A DNA stretch of 64,000 nt. It comes from Muriicola jejuensis. GTDB taxonomy: Bacteria > Bacteroidota > Bacteroidia > Flavobacteriales > Flavobacteriaceae. Location: assembly GCF_010671595.1 (NCBI RefSeq), contig NZ_JAABOP010000001.1:1054001-1118000 (forward strand), given 5' to 3'. Of the stretch, positions 26,730 to 35,355 are shown piece after piece; within the stretch, counting starts at the first letter, position 1; each line of letters opens with the position of its first letter. The position numbers and the translations under genes are program-made. Below the pieces are notes generated by a model. It searched no databases. It had not been told where the DNA came from and saw only the letters and a program-made list of their open reading frames with translations.

Positions 26730-27359
26730 TCAGGGCTGTAATTCCTTTACGGCCCATCTGAAGACTGGATTCTTTTGTTTCAGATCTTCCACTTGTTGAG
26801 CTGAACAGAGCAAATGAATATCGGTCATTTTTCCCATGATTGAAAAATTACAGGTAAAGCATTTTTTTAAAGATACTGCGGCCTCCCAAAATTCTTCCAG
26901 ATCCATTGCATACCCCCTGTAGGGGTTATTGTACCCCTGGTCATCGACTTCCAGACGGGACGATTCAAAATGTTTGACCCGGTCTGTTTTTGAGAGGGTA
27001 GTAGCGTGCATATACACTTTGTCTTCGTGAACAGGCATTTCCCCTTCATTGCCCCCACCCATGGGATAGATGCGATCATTCATCCGTCTTAAAAAGAATA
27101 CCCCTTGCTGGCCTTTCTTATAAGGACCCCATCGTTTCCCACAGATCCAATCTTCAAATTTTTGTATGGTTATGGCGGATGCGCTGTAGTTGATGCTTTT
27201 CACGACCCTGACCTCAATGGTCCCTTCATCCACACTAATGATTTCTCCCAGAAGGATGATCTCCGATTTAAACGCCAAATCGTAGAGGGAAGGCGGATCA
27301 TATTTCAGGGGAAATAAGCTTACAAGGAATACGATAAAAAGGATCCCAACTCTTTCCAT
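26730..27359 (-). CDS. secreted protein of unknown function
   Basis: 209 residues with a signal peptide-like start (MERVGILFIVFLVSLFPL). The N-terminal half (AFKSEIILLGEIISVDEGTI, then IRVVKSINY-type strands and GKRWGPYKKGQQGVFFLRR) looks like a small beta-barrel or OB-like domain, as in secreted proteins that contain an SH3/OB segment. Four cysteines are present (CGKR, KKCFTCNF, LLCSAQ). No family could be assigned. It precedes the GNAT gene by 26 bases on the same strand. Confidence 0.6.
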   Translation of the reverse strand: MERVGILFIVFLVSLFPLKYDPPSLYDLAFKSEIILLGEIISVDEGTIEVRVVKSINYSASAITIQKFEDWICGKRWGPYKKGQQGVFFLRRMNDRIYPMGGGNEGEMPVHEDKVYMHATTLSKTDRVKHFESSRLEVDDQGYNNPYRGYAMDLEEFWEAAVSLKKCFTCNFSIMGKMTDIHLLCSAQQVEDLKQKNPVFRWAVKELQP

Positions 27360-27413
27360 AAATTTAATTGTACAGCCTTGGCAGGCGCATTATTTTGTCG
27401 CTTTAAATTTCTC

Positions 27414-28079
27414 TTACAGTCCTCCTCCGATGGGGGGAGGGGGTGGGGGAATGTCCATCATGCTATACCCCTCAAATAAAATATGGTACTTAAAAAAATC
27501 ACTCCCCATTTCTGAATTCACTTCTTCAAATTGGACGATGATCTCCCTGAGTATTTCTTTGGTAAGCTCGATGGGATATTGGTCTTCGATGTAAAAATGG
27601 ATCAATGCAGGTCCCAAAATTTCCCTATCATATAGAAAGCGGTAAGGAGAGGAGGCGATCTTTTGAATTTCTTTATTTAATTCTCTGAAATGCACTTTTC
27701 CATTCTCGTTAAAACCGAGATTCTTGAGAGAATCATTTCGGATGATGAAAATATTACGGTTGAAGCGACAGGAGATGATTCCGTCATTAGGACATTCAGC
27801 AAAACCAGTGAGATTGTAAATCGTATCCCGTAAACTGAACTGGATCCCCGCCCTTTTATTTTCACAGGAAAGCCGAAACATTTCCCCAAGGAAATCCGGA
27901 TAATCCTTTTTAGGGTCCAGATCCACGACCTCGAAATCTGCCCGCCAGCGCTGCTCTTCAAAGTCACGAGTATACAAGTGAATTCCAGGATCCGATGAAT
28001 CCGGAATCTCCAATTCCCAATCCTTCTCACAACTACTTATGAGGAGCGTTAGAATGAATATATAGAAACATCGTCCCAT
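27414..28079 (-). CDS. lipoprotein of unknown function with proline-rich C-terminus
   Basis: 221 residues with a lipoprotein signal (MGRCFYIFILTLLISSC, lipid Cys 17, then EKDWELE). The body has no recognised domain. The chain ends PPPPPPIGGGL, an unusual tail encoded by a run of three G blocks on the plus strand (27430-27450). Two further cysteines (LSCENK, AECPND, ISCRFN) may form disulfides. Same direction as the next secreted protein, 54 bases away. Confidence 0.6.
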   Translation of the reverse strand: MGRCFYIFILTLLISSCEKDWELEIPDSSDPGIHLYTRDFEEQRWRADFEVVDLDPKKDYPDFLGEMFRLSCENKRAGIQFSLRDTIYNLTGFAECPNDGIISCRFNRNIFIIRNDSLKNLGFNENGKVHFRELNKEIQKIASSPYRFLYDREILGPALIHFYIEDQYPIELTKEILREIIVQFEEVNSEMGSDFFKYHILFEGYSMMDIPPPPPPIGGGL

Positions 28080-28207
28080 AAGATCTTCCCTAAAGTAATC
28101 GAATATCCCGTATAGCGATGAAGTTTGAAGTCATGCCTTCCCCTCTCTCCAGGATAGTGAATCACGTTCAAGAATTGTGCCGTCGGGTTCTTTGGGCAAG
28201 GAAAATT

Positions 28208-28780
28208 TTAAAGTTCCCGGACCACCTTACACGGATTTCCATAGGCCAGGACGTTATTTGGGATATCTTTGGTCACCACACTCCCGGCTCCTATGGTGAC
28301 GTTATTCCCTATGCTCACCCCGGGGAATATCACCGAATTCCCCCCTATCCAGACATTGTCCCCTAGGGTCACCGGGCGGGAGGAGGTCAGGTAACCGGTG
28401 TCGGTTCCCTGGCCAATAATGCGTTCGGAGGCTTTAAGGGGGTGGGTGGCCGTGTAGATCTGCACATAGGGGGCGATCAGTCCGTTCTTTCCGATGCTTA
28501 TCTTGTTATTGTCCAGGAAGATACAATTGGTATTTACAAAGGTGTTGTCTCCAATAGAAATATGCTCCCCGTAATCGCAGAAAAAGGGGGCTTCTATCCA
28601 GACCCCCTGACCTTTGTGAGCAAAGAGTTTACCCAGAATACGGTCCCGCTCATCCAGGGCCTCAGAATCCAGGGTGTTATAAGCCTGCAGCAGCTTGCGC
28701 GCCCGGTGGTAGGCCCGGAGTAATTCAGGATCCCGGGAATCGTAGATTTGCCCGGCCAGCATTTTTTGTTTTTCTGTCAT
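28208..28780 (-). CDS. sugar O-acetyltransferase (maltose/galactoside acetyltransferase type)
   Basis: 190 residues from ATG 28780 (an upstream TTG would add four residues). The N-terminal Mac domain (MTEKQKMLAGQIYDSRDPEL) precedes a left-handed beta-helix with hexapeptide repeats and the catalytic histidine in YTATHPLKASER. Final repeats: NVWIGGNSVIFPGVSIGNN, then VTIGAGSVVTKDIP. Acetyl-CoA dependent transfer to a sugar hydroxyl; exact sugar unknown. Length matches LacA/Maa (about 185-200). Confidence 0.9.
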   Translation of the reverse strand: MTEKQKMLAGQIYDSRDPELLRAYHRARKLLQAYNTLDSEALDERDRILGKLFAHKGQGVWIEAPFFCDYGEHISIGDNTFVNTNCIFLDNNKISIGKNGLIAPYVQIYTATHPLKASERIIGQGTDTGYLTSSRPVTLGDNVWIGGNSVIFPGVSIGNNVTIGAGSVVTKDIPNNVLAYGNPCKVVREL

Positions 28781-28911
28781 GGAAAAGATCAACAGGCTGA
28801 ATACCTAAATATAGAAAGAAAAAGAGCATCCCCCTTCCCTGAGAAAAAGAGAAGCGGATCAAAAGTCCTTCCCTTTTAACCCGCTTCCTGCAAATTTTAT
28901 TTCTGTCGCCT

Positions 28912-29412
28912 TTATTTTGCCGGTTCCGTCTTGTTGAACATATAGCGGGCAATTTTCCAGTCGCCCTCCACTTTTTCAAAGACAAAAAGCTCCCGGTTGG
29001 CTTCGGGGACTTCCATCCCATTCGCGTGAATTTTGACCATCCCCTTTGAACTGGTCACCGCGAAGGCCATGTTGCCTTCCACAACGATTTCTTCAATCGT
29101 AAATGCAATGCTCAATTGAATTTGGGAGAACACATACTCATAAGACCTCAAAATCCCTTCTGAGCCGATTCCCGAGGGTGCTTCCGTAGGCATAAAAATG
29201 CCATCCTTCGTGTACAGGGATTGGGCCAGTTTGGCATCTGAGGTGTTGAGTGCCTTCTCGTAATTCATTAATAGTTCTTCGATCTTTAGTTTTTCTTGTT
29301 TTTGCATGATCTCTGTTTTTTTTGTGTGGATTTGATCTGTTTGCCGACTCGGGTCCTGACCGTTTAAAACCATCATTCCCAGAATCAGCACAGGTGCGAT
29401 TAGTTGTTTCAT
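28912..29412 (-). CDS. secreted NTF2-like (SnoaL/DUF4440) protein
   Basis: 166 residues from ATG 29412, with a signal peptide (MKQLIAPVLILGMMVLNG). The core is a cone-shaped NTF2-like fold: EELLMNYEKALNTSDAKLAQ, LYTKDGIFMPTEAPSGIG, and the C-terminal strand pair ANRELFVFEKVEGDWKIARY, as in the SgcJ/EcaC group. Function is unknown; such folds bind small hydrophobic ligands or serve as isomerases. The ORF can extend upstream to 29457 but the signal peptide fixes the start. It is just downstream of the Crp/Fnr gene (86 bases), on the same strand. Confidence 0.8.
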   Translation of the reverse strand: MKQLIAPVLILGMMVLNGQDPSRQTDQIHTKKTEIMQKQEKLKIEELLMNYEKALNTSDAKLAQSLYTKDGIFMPTEAPSGIGSEGILRSYEYVFSQIQLSIAFTIEEIVVEGNMAFAVTSSKGMVKIHANGMEVPEANRELFVFEKVEGDWKIARYMFNKTEPAK

Positions 29413-29498
29413 CACTTTTCTCTTTTGATATATACAAAGGTCCTGAAACCCGATCATGCGTACCTATAAGGTAGATTAAGAAAAAGGGATAAGGTAGA

Positions 29499-30101
29499 TT
29501 AAGGTTTTGCGAGCCGCTTCCGGATAGTGCTCAGGAATTCCGGGGTTACCCCCAGGTAGGAGGCGATCTGAACATTGGAGATACGGTTAAAGAAGTCGGG
29601 GTGCCGCTTTAGGAAGTCGAGGTAGCGCTCTTCAGCCGTGGAACTGATGTTCTGGAGGATCCTGCGCTGGGCACTGACCAGGGCGTTTTCTGTGAAAACA
29701 CGGAAGATCCGGTTGAATTTCGGGAAATCGACAAAAAGTCTGAGCTGGTCCTCTTTTTTGATCTGAATTACGACCGAATGCTCCAAGGCCTCTATGTAGA
29801 GTCTGCTCGGTTCTTCTGAATGGAAGCTGCCGATATCCCCTATCCACCAATTCTCCACCGCAAATTGCAGGTTGTGCTCCTTCCCTTTCTCATCCACCAG
29901 AAACATCCGGAAACAGCCTTCCACCACAAAGGTGTTGTGCGTACACACATCCCCTTCCTGCAAGAGGTATTGCCTCCTGCGGACGCGTTTTTCATGGAAA
30001 AGCTCTTCCAAAACCCCTTTTTCTTCCTCTTCTAAAGGAAGGTACTTTTCGAAATAATCTAAGAGCGGTTTTATATTTATGTCAGACCCGGAAGAGTTCA
30101 T
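29499..30101 (-). CDS. Crp/Fnr family transcriptional regulator
   Basis: 200 residues from ATG 30101. The N-terminal cyclic-nucleotide-binding fold spans about residues 15-120 (KRVRRRQYLLQEGDVCTHNT, VVEGCFRMFLVDEKGKEH). A long dimer helix (ALVSAQRRILQNISSTAEER) and a short HTH (ISNVQIASYLGVTPEFLSTI) follow. It lacks the conserved PRAxxR of cAMP-binding CRP, so cAMP is unlikely as effector. This short form (about 190-200 residues) is common and mostly uncharacterised in Bacteroidota. A 7-bp inverted repeat (ATGTAGG...CCTACAT, 25-base spacer) lies upstream, possibly for autoregulation. Confidence 0.88.
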   Translation of the reverse strand: MNSSGSDINIKPLLDYFEKYLPLEEEEKGVLEELFHEKRVRRRQYLLQEGDVCTHNTFVVEGCFRMFLVDEKGKEHNLQFAVENWWIGDIGSFHSEEPSRLYIEALEHSVVIQIKKEDQLRLFVDFPKFNRIFRVFTENALVSAQRRILQNISSTAEERYLDFLKRHPDFFNRISNVQIASYLGVTPEFLSTIRKRLAKP

Positions 30102-30176
30102 AACCCCCAATGTAGGAAAAATAATGAACGATTAGCCGATGCCTACATAAGGCTTTGACCAGGAAAATCGCAGCCT

Positions 30177-30923
30177 TTACTCTCTTATCGTCAGGTTGGT
30201 TGGGTCCTTGGAATTCCTGGGATCCTGTTTGAGAAGGCGGCAAAGCCTTTTGTAATGCTCAGGGTCATAAGAGAACAACTCGGAAGGTTTTTCAAAGAAG
30301 TACTCCAGGGAGGTCGCAAAGAGTTCCATCAGATTACTGCCTGCGTAGTCCCGGTATAATCCATTATCCCCCTTTCGGATCTTCTCGAGCAGTTTTAGGG
30401 AATAAGACTTCCAGCCCTTGAGTTCTTCCTCATTCAAATTTCTCACCAGATAATTCCTCCGGGCGTTTTCCAGAATGATGCAATGTGCAAATTCATGGAT
30501 AGCCAGGTTCATCCCGTCATCGTTGATCTCAAAGCCCTTTTTGACCACAGGCCAGGTCAGGTTCACGGTTTTCGTCATAGGGTTGACATCTCCGTGGAAC
30601 AATTGGGTGGAATTTCTGTAGGAATACGCCTTGGGGGTAATATGTATCTTATTGAAATACTCCAGGTCGTCCTGCCCGATCCCAAAGGTGATCTGTACAA
30701 AGGCACTGGAGATGAGGTGCTTCATCTCCGGGGAAACCGAATATCCAACCTCCGTGCTAAAGCGGGTGAACCTCTGAAAGTAAAGGGTCCTAAGGACAAA
30801 AATTCCTTTCTTATTCAGATGTAAACCCTGATAATAGGAGTTGAACTGCATCAGCACATGATGACACTCCCTTTTCTTTTTACGGTCAATAAATAAGCTG
30901 AAAATGCGGTATTTGAGTTTCAA
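30177..30923 (-). CDS. MtfA-type zinc-dependent peptidase
   Basis: 248 residues with the MtfA (Mlc titration factor A, PF06167-like) pattern: zinc motif MNLAIHEFAHCIILENA (HEFAH), a downstream NLMELFATSLEYFFEKP with the third glutamate ligand, and FGIGQDDLEYFNKIHITP in the N-terminal half. MtfA of E. coli binds the Mlc repressor and has aminopeptidase activity; the role here is unknown. The start is TTG at 30923; an ATG at 30851 is the alternative, giving a 224-residue protein. No membrane helix is seen. Confidence 0.75.
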   Translation of the reverse strand: MKLKYRIFSLFIDRKKKRECHHVLMQFNSYYQGLHLNKKGIFVLRTLYFQRFTRFSTEVGYSVSPEMKHLISSAFVQITFGIGQDDLEYFNKIHITPKAYSYRNSTQLFHGDVNPMTKTVNLTWPVVKKGFEINDDGMNLAIHEFAHCIILENARRNYLVRNLNEEELKGWKSYSLKLLEKIRKGDNGLYRDYAGSNLMELFATSLEYFFEKPSELFSYDPEHYKRLCRLLKQDPRNSKDPTNLTIRE

Positions 30924-30951
30924 AGGGTATAGAAGTTGGTGGGGGTGCTTA

Positions 30952-31092
30952 TCAAATCAGGCCAGATCCGGTTAACCGGTTTGGTGAAACATTGCCGATC
31001 ATGGTTCTTCCATTGCAGGAATATAGTACAGACTTTATAGAATCATAGGTAATCGCATACACATCAGGAAACAAAACGGTGTCCTGCCCTTT
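30952..31092 (-). other. 46-codon open extension in frame after the amidohydrolase stop
   Basis: Directly after the TAA of the amidohydrolase (31095-31093) the same frame stays open for 46 codons and ends in TGA at 30954-30952. The translation (KGQDTVLFPDVYAITYDSIK, continuing SVLYSCNGRTMIGNVSPN) looks protein-like. It may be chance, a C-terminal extension cut off by the stop, or the remains of a gene. Confidence 0.25.
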
Positions 31093-32442
31093 TTAGTCTT
31101 TTGCGATTCTCTTTTGAATACGACCATTTTTTATTACGGAATGAATGGCCATGGTATTGCGAATTTCGTCCAGGGGGTTTCTGTTAAGCAACACCAGATT
31201 TGCGATTTTCCCGACCTCTACAGACCCCAGACTATCCTGGGCCTGCATCATTACGGCGGCATTCAGGGTACCCATTATGAGGATCTCCATCCGGTCCATC
31301 CCTCCCAGTTCAAACAGCTGCATTTCTTCGTGCAGACTGTAGCCCGGAAGCACAAAGGTGCCCGTATCCGTGCCCAGGGCAAAACGGATCCCCTCCGCCT
31401 GCAGTCGCTGAATGTCTTCCACCTGGAAGGAGGCAATATCCCGTAACGCTACATCCTCTTTTTGGAAATAGTCTTTCCAAAAACCGATGTTGTCCTGAGA
31501 TCGGGCGATATAGCCGGGATCATTCGCTTTCTCAAGGACTTCTTCCCCGAATACATCCTCCTGCCGAATAGCCTCCACCCATTCTGGAAACAGGGGGTAT
31601 AAAAACCCCTTGTCGATCATAAGGGTAGTAATAAAGGAAGGCCTTACCTCCCGTATTTTCTGTACAAGAAGGGAGTCCCGCTCAAAATCGAGATCAATGC
31701 CCGTCCAGTGCACCATATTCTGTATCCCTGCATCCAGGGCCATCTCTAATTCTATGTTGTCTCCCACGTGGGCAAAGACCCGGGTTCCGTGCCGTGTCGC
31801 CTCTTTCTGAATTTTATTCAGGAAGGCTTGCGGGATGCGCTCTACCCAGGGGGGATGGGGACCGTCTTCAATGGTGACCTTTATTCCCACAATGGGATTT
31901 TGGCTTACTCGTTTTACCAGTTTTTCGATCTGCAGGGTGTCCTTCAGCAAGAATACGGATTGCCCATCGATCCAGTTTCCTCCATAGGTCTTCACCGGAT
32001 GCCTGCCCTCCATGGTAAAATGCTGACTCGTATGAAAGACCACAGGGGCCGGAATACTGTCCTGCTGCCCGCGCTCCCGCATGGAGGCGTAATACTCATT
32101 CGTGCACAGACTCCCACCTGTGATCAGGATGGAGGTAACCCCGTAGTGGATATACCTCGGGAAATCTGTATCGAAATCATTCGTATGCACATGGCAGTCG
32201 AACAGGCCCGGGATCAAATATTTACCCGAACCATTGAGGGTCTCTTTCCCCTCTGCTTCCAGAACGGAGTCGATTTGGACAATCCTGCCATCCCGGATAC
32301 CTACAGATATATCTTGCTGCATGGGCCTGCCCGTACCGTCAATGAGGTTGACGTTGGTGATGACCAGATCAAAAGGTTGGGGTTGCTCCTGCTCACAGGC
32401 GCACAAAAAGGACAAGACAAGTAGGAAAAAAAAGGTTCTCAT
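31093..32442 (-). CDS. amidohydrolase family lipoprotein (copy 1)
   Basis: 449 residues from ATG 32442 with a lipoprotein signal (MRTFFFLLVLSFLCAC). Metal-dependent hydrolase of the imidazolonepropionase/prolidase-like amidohydrolase group: YLIPGLFDCHVHTNDFD (HxH), VGIKVTIEDG (likely carboxylated Lys), GTRVFAHVGDN and IQNMVHWTGID (His ligands), and FALGTDTGTFVLPG (Asp). The C-terminus (IANLVLLNRNPLDEIRNTM, then SVIKNGRI) is typical. Substrate unknown. It is the second half of a duplicated two-gene module: a small secreted protein gene ends 24 bases upstream, and a related pair lies at 32869-34346. Confidence 0.88.
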   Translation of the reverse strand: MRTFFFLLVLSFLCACEQEQPQPFDLVITNVNLIDGTGRPMQQDISVGIRDGRIVQIDSVLEAEGKETLNGSGKYLIPGLFDCHVHTNDFDTDFPRYIHYGVTSILITGGSLCTNEYYASMRERGQQDSIPAPVVFHTSQHFTMEGRHPVKTYGGNWIDGQSVFLLKDTLQIEKLVKRVSQNPIVGIKVTIEDGPHPPWVERIPQAFLNKIQKEATRHGTRVFAHVGDNIELEMALDAGIQNMVHWTGIDLDFERDSLLVQKIREVRPSFITTLMIDKGFLYPLFPEWVEAIRQEDVFGEEVLEKANDPGYIARSQDNIGFWKDYFQKEDVALRDIASFQVEDIQRLQAEGIRFALGTDTGTFVLPGYSLHEEMQLFELGGMDRMEILIMGTLNAAVMMQAQDSLGSVEVGKIANLVLLNRNPLDEIRNTMAIHSVIKNGRIQKRIAKD

Positions 32443-32466
32443 CGCGTTGACTTTTTTCAATATCCC

Positions 32467-32832
32467 TTACTCCTGTTTTTTCTCAAATTCCACCCTGGCC
32501 ATGGCTTTGCCCCCGGGCTCCGCATCAAAATACATTTCTGATCCTGCCAGAAGGGTCACCTTTTTGATCTCTCCAGCTGCCATGGGGATAGACTCTATGA
32601 TTTCTCCTGCTTTTTGAATCCGGATAGAAAATGCAGTGTTCCCGATATTCTCAACAAGGGCAAAAGAGTCCTGGCCCAAAAAGGGGTTGATAGCCCCGTC
32701 CTGCCCCGGGCCCTTCCCGGCGATAGACATGCTCCTGCCGGGGTCGATTTCCAGGGTGTCCTGGGCTGAAGTGGTTTGATGTATCGAAAGGGTTGCCAGG
32801 AGGAAAAGGGTGCCGAGTAGTTGCGTTTTCAT
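32467..32832 (-). CDS. small secreted protein of unknown function (intact copy)
   Basis: 121 residues with a signal peptide (MKTQLLGTLFLLATLSIHQ, cleavage near TSA before QDTLEIDPG). The mature chain of about 98 residues is beta-rich (FALVENIGNTAFSIRIQKAG, KKVTLLAGSEMYFDAEPGG) and may be a small sandwich domain. No family recognised. It lies immediately upstream of amidohydrolase copy 1, and a truncated relative (34203-34346) lies immediately upstream of copy 2, so the small protein and the enzyme have been kept as a pair. Confidence 0.7.
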   Translation of the reverse strand: MKTQLLGTLFLLATLSIHQTTSAQDTLEIDPGRSMSIAGKGPGQDGAINPFLGQDSFALVENIGNTAFSIRIQKAGEIIESIPMAAGEIKKVTLLAGSEMYFDAEPGGKAMARVEFEKKQE

Positions 32833-32868
32833 AGATCAGAAAGTTACATAATTGTTTTTATTGACGAA

Positions 32869-34206
32869 TTAATTTTCACGTACCAGCCGACCGTTTTTAA
32901 TGACCGCCTTGATGGTTTGCGTATTTCTGATATTTTCCAGGGGATTGTGTGAGAGAAGGAGCAGGTTGGCATAATACGTCTCACGTACCTGTCCCTGTCT
33001 TCCCAACGCAAAATAAGCTGCGGGGTTCACTGTGGCCGTCCGAAGCGCTTCCAGGGGGGTAAGTCCGGCTCCTTCTACCATCAGAAAGAGTTCCTCATGC
33101 AGGGAGTATCCGGGGAGGCCCCCTTCACATGCGGCATCAGAACCGGCCAACATCCCTATGTTCACAGTACTGAAGCGTTTTACCAGCCTGGACAGGGCCA
33201 TCCACCACAGGGAATCTCCCTTTTGGTCCGGGGAGGCCATCCTGGCCCTCAGATGTGCCTGCATTCCTGCATTGACGGAAGGGGGCATTCGCTTGCGCAG
33301 GGGGTGATGGATCCATTGTTTATCCTCGTACCTCAAACGGGCATATTGCACGGCCATGGTGGGCGTAAACCAGGCCTTATTTAGTTGAAAAGCCCGTACC
33401 ACCTCCTCCGCATCCGCTATCCAGGGCTGTACAAATTCCCGATCTTCCTCTGTATATCCATCGGCCTCCATAAATTGCTCCAATTCCAGGGAATCCCCGG
33501 TGAAACTATACAATAGCGGTTCGCGCATATGCTCAATGCTCTTTTGCCCCAGGTCAAGAATGTCCGACAGCAGAAAGGGTTCGGACACATGACCCGCAAA
33601 ATCCAGGTGGTGTTGTTTGGCCAGGCGGGCTATTTCCTGATAGGATTCCCAGGGGATATCTTCATATACCTTGATGAAATCGACCTCATCCCTGAGGTTT
33701 TGCGCAAAGGCTTTCCCGACGTCCTCCTCAGTGGACACGGAATGGGCTGTGGGCCAGCCAGTTCTTGATAGTTGCCTGCCGGCAATCACTAGCTGAGGTC
33801 CTTCCAGGGTGCCTTCCTGTATGGCTTTCTTCCAGCAATTGAGGTGTGTGGGGCAAAGGGATTCGCACCCATCGGTCGGTCGTTGCACGCAGCCGCCCAT
33901 ATCCCGGACGCCGGTGATACCGTAATCCAGGAACATGGACAGGTAGGTGGAATCCTGTATATGCACATGCATGTCCCACAAACCAGGCATCAGATAATGG
34001 CCGGATCCCTCCAGGATTTTAGCAGCGGATCTGGAAGCCGAATGGGGGGCTGCGATCTCCACAATAAGGGAATCCCTGATCAGCACGTCTCTTCTTAAAA
34101 TCACACCCGACTCCATGTCAATGACGTTTACATCCCGGATAAGCAGATCGAACTCGGGGGTGCAGGAGAGCAGAAGCAGGATAAAAAAAAGGACTTTAAA
34201 TTTCAT
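32869..34206 (-). CDS. amidohydrolase family lipoprotein (copy 2)
   Basis: 445 residues from ATG 34206 with a lipoprotein signal (MKFKVLFFILLLLSC). Same family and domain order as copy 1: YLMPGLWDMHVHIQDSTYL (HxH), EVDFIKVYEDIPW (Lys), HHLDFAGHVSEPF and KSIEHMREPL (His), MLAGSDAACEGGLPGYSLHE (Asp), and the C-terminal YANLLLLSHNPLENIRNTQ, then KAVIKNGRLV. The copies are clearly diverged along their length, so the duplication is not recent. A GTG at 34221 in frame is a weaker start. The ATG overlaps the stop of the truncated small gene (ATGA). Confidence 0.88.
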   Translation of the reverse strand: MKFKVLFFILLLLSCTPEFDLLIRDVNVIDMESGVILRRDVLIRDSLIVEIAAPHSASRSAAKILEGSGHYLMPGLWDMHVHIQDSTYLSMFLDYGITGVRDMGGCVQRPTDGCESLCPTHLNCWKKAIQEGTLEGPQLVIAGRQLSRTGWPTAHSVSTEEDVGKAFAQNLRDEVDFIKVYEDIPWESYQEIARLAKQHHLDFAGHVSEPFLLSDILDLGQKSIEHMREPLLYSFTGDSLELEQFMEADGYTEEDREFVQPWIADAEEVVRAFQLNKAWFTPTMAVQYARLRYEDKQWIHHPLRKRMPPSVNAGMQAHLRARMASPDQKGDSLWWMALSRLVKRFSTVNIGMLAGSDAACEGGLPGYSLHEELFLMVEGAGLTPLEALRTATVNPAAYFALGRQGQVRETYYANLLLLSHNPLENIRNTQTIKAVIKNGRLVREN

Positions 34207-34346
34207 AGGCAACAGAAACACAACCGGAACGGGCCCTTTCCGGCTATAGACATGCTCCAGCCGGGGTCAATTTTCAGGGTGTCCTGGGCCAGGACGGCTT
34301 GTTGAATACAAACAGAGCAAAGGAGGAAAAAAATGACATGTTTCAT
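34203..34346 (-). pseudogene. truncated copy of the small secreted protein gene
   Basis: A 47-codon ORF: signal peptide MKHVIFFLLCSVCIQQAVLA, then QDTLKIDPGWSMSIAGKGP, matching QDTLEIDPGRSMSIAGKGP of the intact protein at 32467-32832. After GKGP the similarity stops and the frame ends after eight unrelated residues. Bases 34231-34290 match 32708-32767 at 54 of 60 positions (counted by eye). The remaining 80 or so codons are missing, as if deleted, so the TGA now overlaps the ATG of the amidohydrolase. It could still serve as a leader peptide coupling translation. Confidence 0.7.
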
Positions 34347-34467
34347 GTGCTATACTGTTTTTCCTAAGTTAGAAAATAAGAAGAATCTTGAACGCGAGAG
34401 GCGGATACCGCAGTTAACAACAAATTCACAGTCTTCCTTATGTCTGTTTGTGACGGCCAGGCCTTCG

Positions 34468-35259
34468 TTATCTCATTTCTTCCTGGCATTTTTTAGACAA
34501 TAAATTATGGGGTACTTCCATTAATTTGAGTATTTCCCCTAATACTTGCTTGTTTCTGTCGACCATAGTGGCGTTAAAAACCAGCATGAGTTGAAAGTCT
34601 TTGTAATACGGACTATTCGAATCATTCGTCCAATCTGTATCCGGCAAGGTCTTAACAATCTCTTCTCCTAGTAAGGTGTTCACATAATTAAAATCCGCCA
34701 AACCAAATTCAATGGACGAATTAACCAGTTCAAAAGCCTGCTTAGAGGCTTCCTGTCCATTTTGCTGAAGGTGGGTAACTTTGTTTTCCAATTCACTATA
34801 AAACTGAACCAGACTATTTTTGATTTCGGCATCCTTTAAAAGCCTTACGTTACCTGAAGAGACCAGATCTTTATAGGTAACGTTTCGCGGCACGAATGCT
34901 TCCCCCCGGAAAGCCTCCAGAAACTTATTCAGAAGATATCTCTTGTCCTGTTCTCCAGCATCCAGTTCTAGCAATATTTCTTTTGATACCTTGATCCTTT
35001 GGTCTGAGGCTGCCATGAGTTCCTTAATCTTGGTATAGTCCAGATTTAGATCATCCAATACCAGACAATAATATTGGTTCTCTGATGTACTGTTTTTTCT
35101 TTCTTCATTCCAGTTATTGATCCCCAAGGCGATCAGGATCCCAATGACCACCAGGAATATTTCTCCCAATGCATACAACAGATATTTAGTGACTTTATTT
35201 TCAGTCCCGATAGCTACCTGGAGTAACTGTTGACGAATCTGTCTGAAAAATGGTATCAT
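34468..35259 (-). CDS. DUF6090 family membrane protein (second member)
   Basis: 263 residues. It has the N-terminal hallmark IPFFRQIRQQLLQ, one membrane helix (YALGEIFLVVIGILIALGI) and NNWNEERK, then a charged helical domain (YYCLVLDDLNLDYTKIKELM and so on). Function is unknown. It is divergent from hflX with about 110 bases between starts. G+C is lower than in the neighbouring hflX and similar to the 18300-20000 stretch. Confidence 0.75.
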   Translation of the reverse strand: MIPFFRQIRQQLLQVAIGTENKVTKYLLYALGEIFLVVIGILIALGINNWNEERKNSTSENQYYCLVLDDLNLDYTKIKELMAASDQRIKVSKEILLELDAGEQDKRYLLNKFLEAFRGEAFVPRNVTYKDLVSSGNVRLLKDAEIKNSLVQFYSELENKVTHLQQNGQEASKQAFELVNSSIEFGLADFNYVNTLLGEEIVKTLPDTDWTNDSNSPYYKDFQLMLVFNATMVDRNKQVLGEILKLMEVPHNLLSKKCQEEMR

Positions 35260-35355
35260 CGATGGTTGGTTATTTCAAATAGGCCTACTAATATAATTCC
35301 AAAATACTACTTTGTCCCGTGAAAAATGCTTCGCAATTACCATCTCTAGTTTTCG

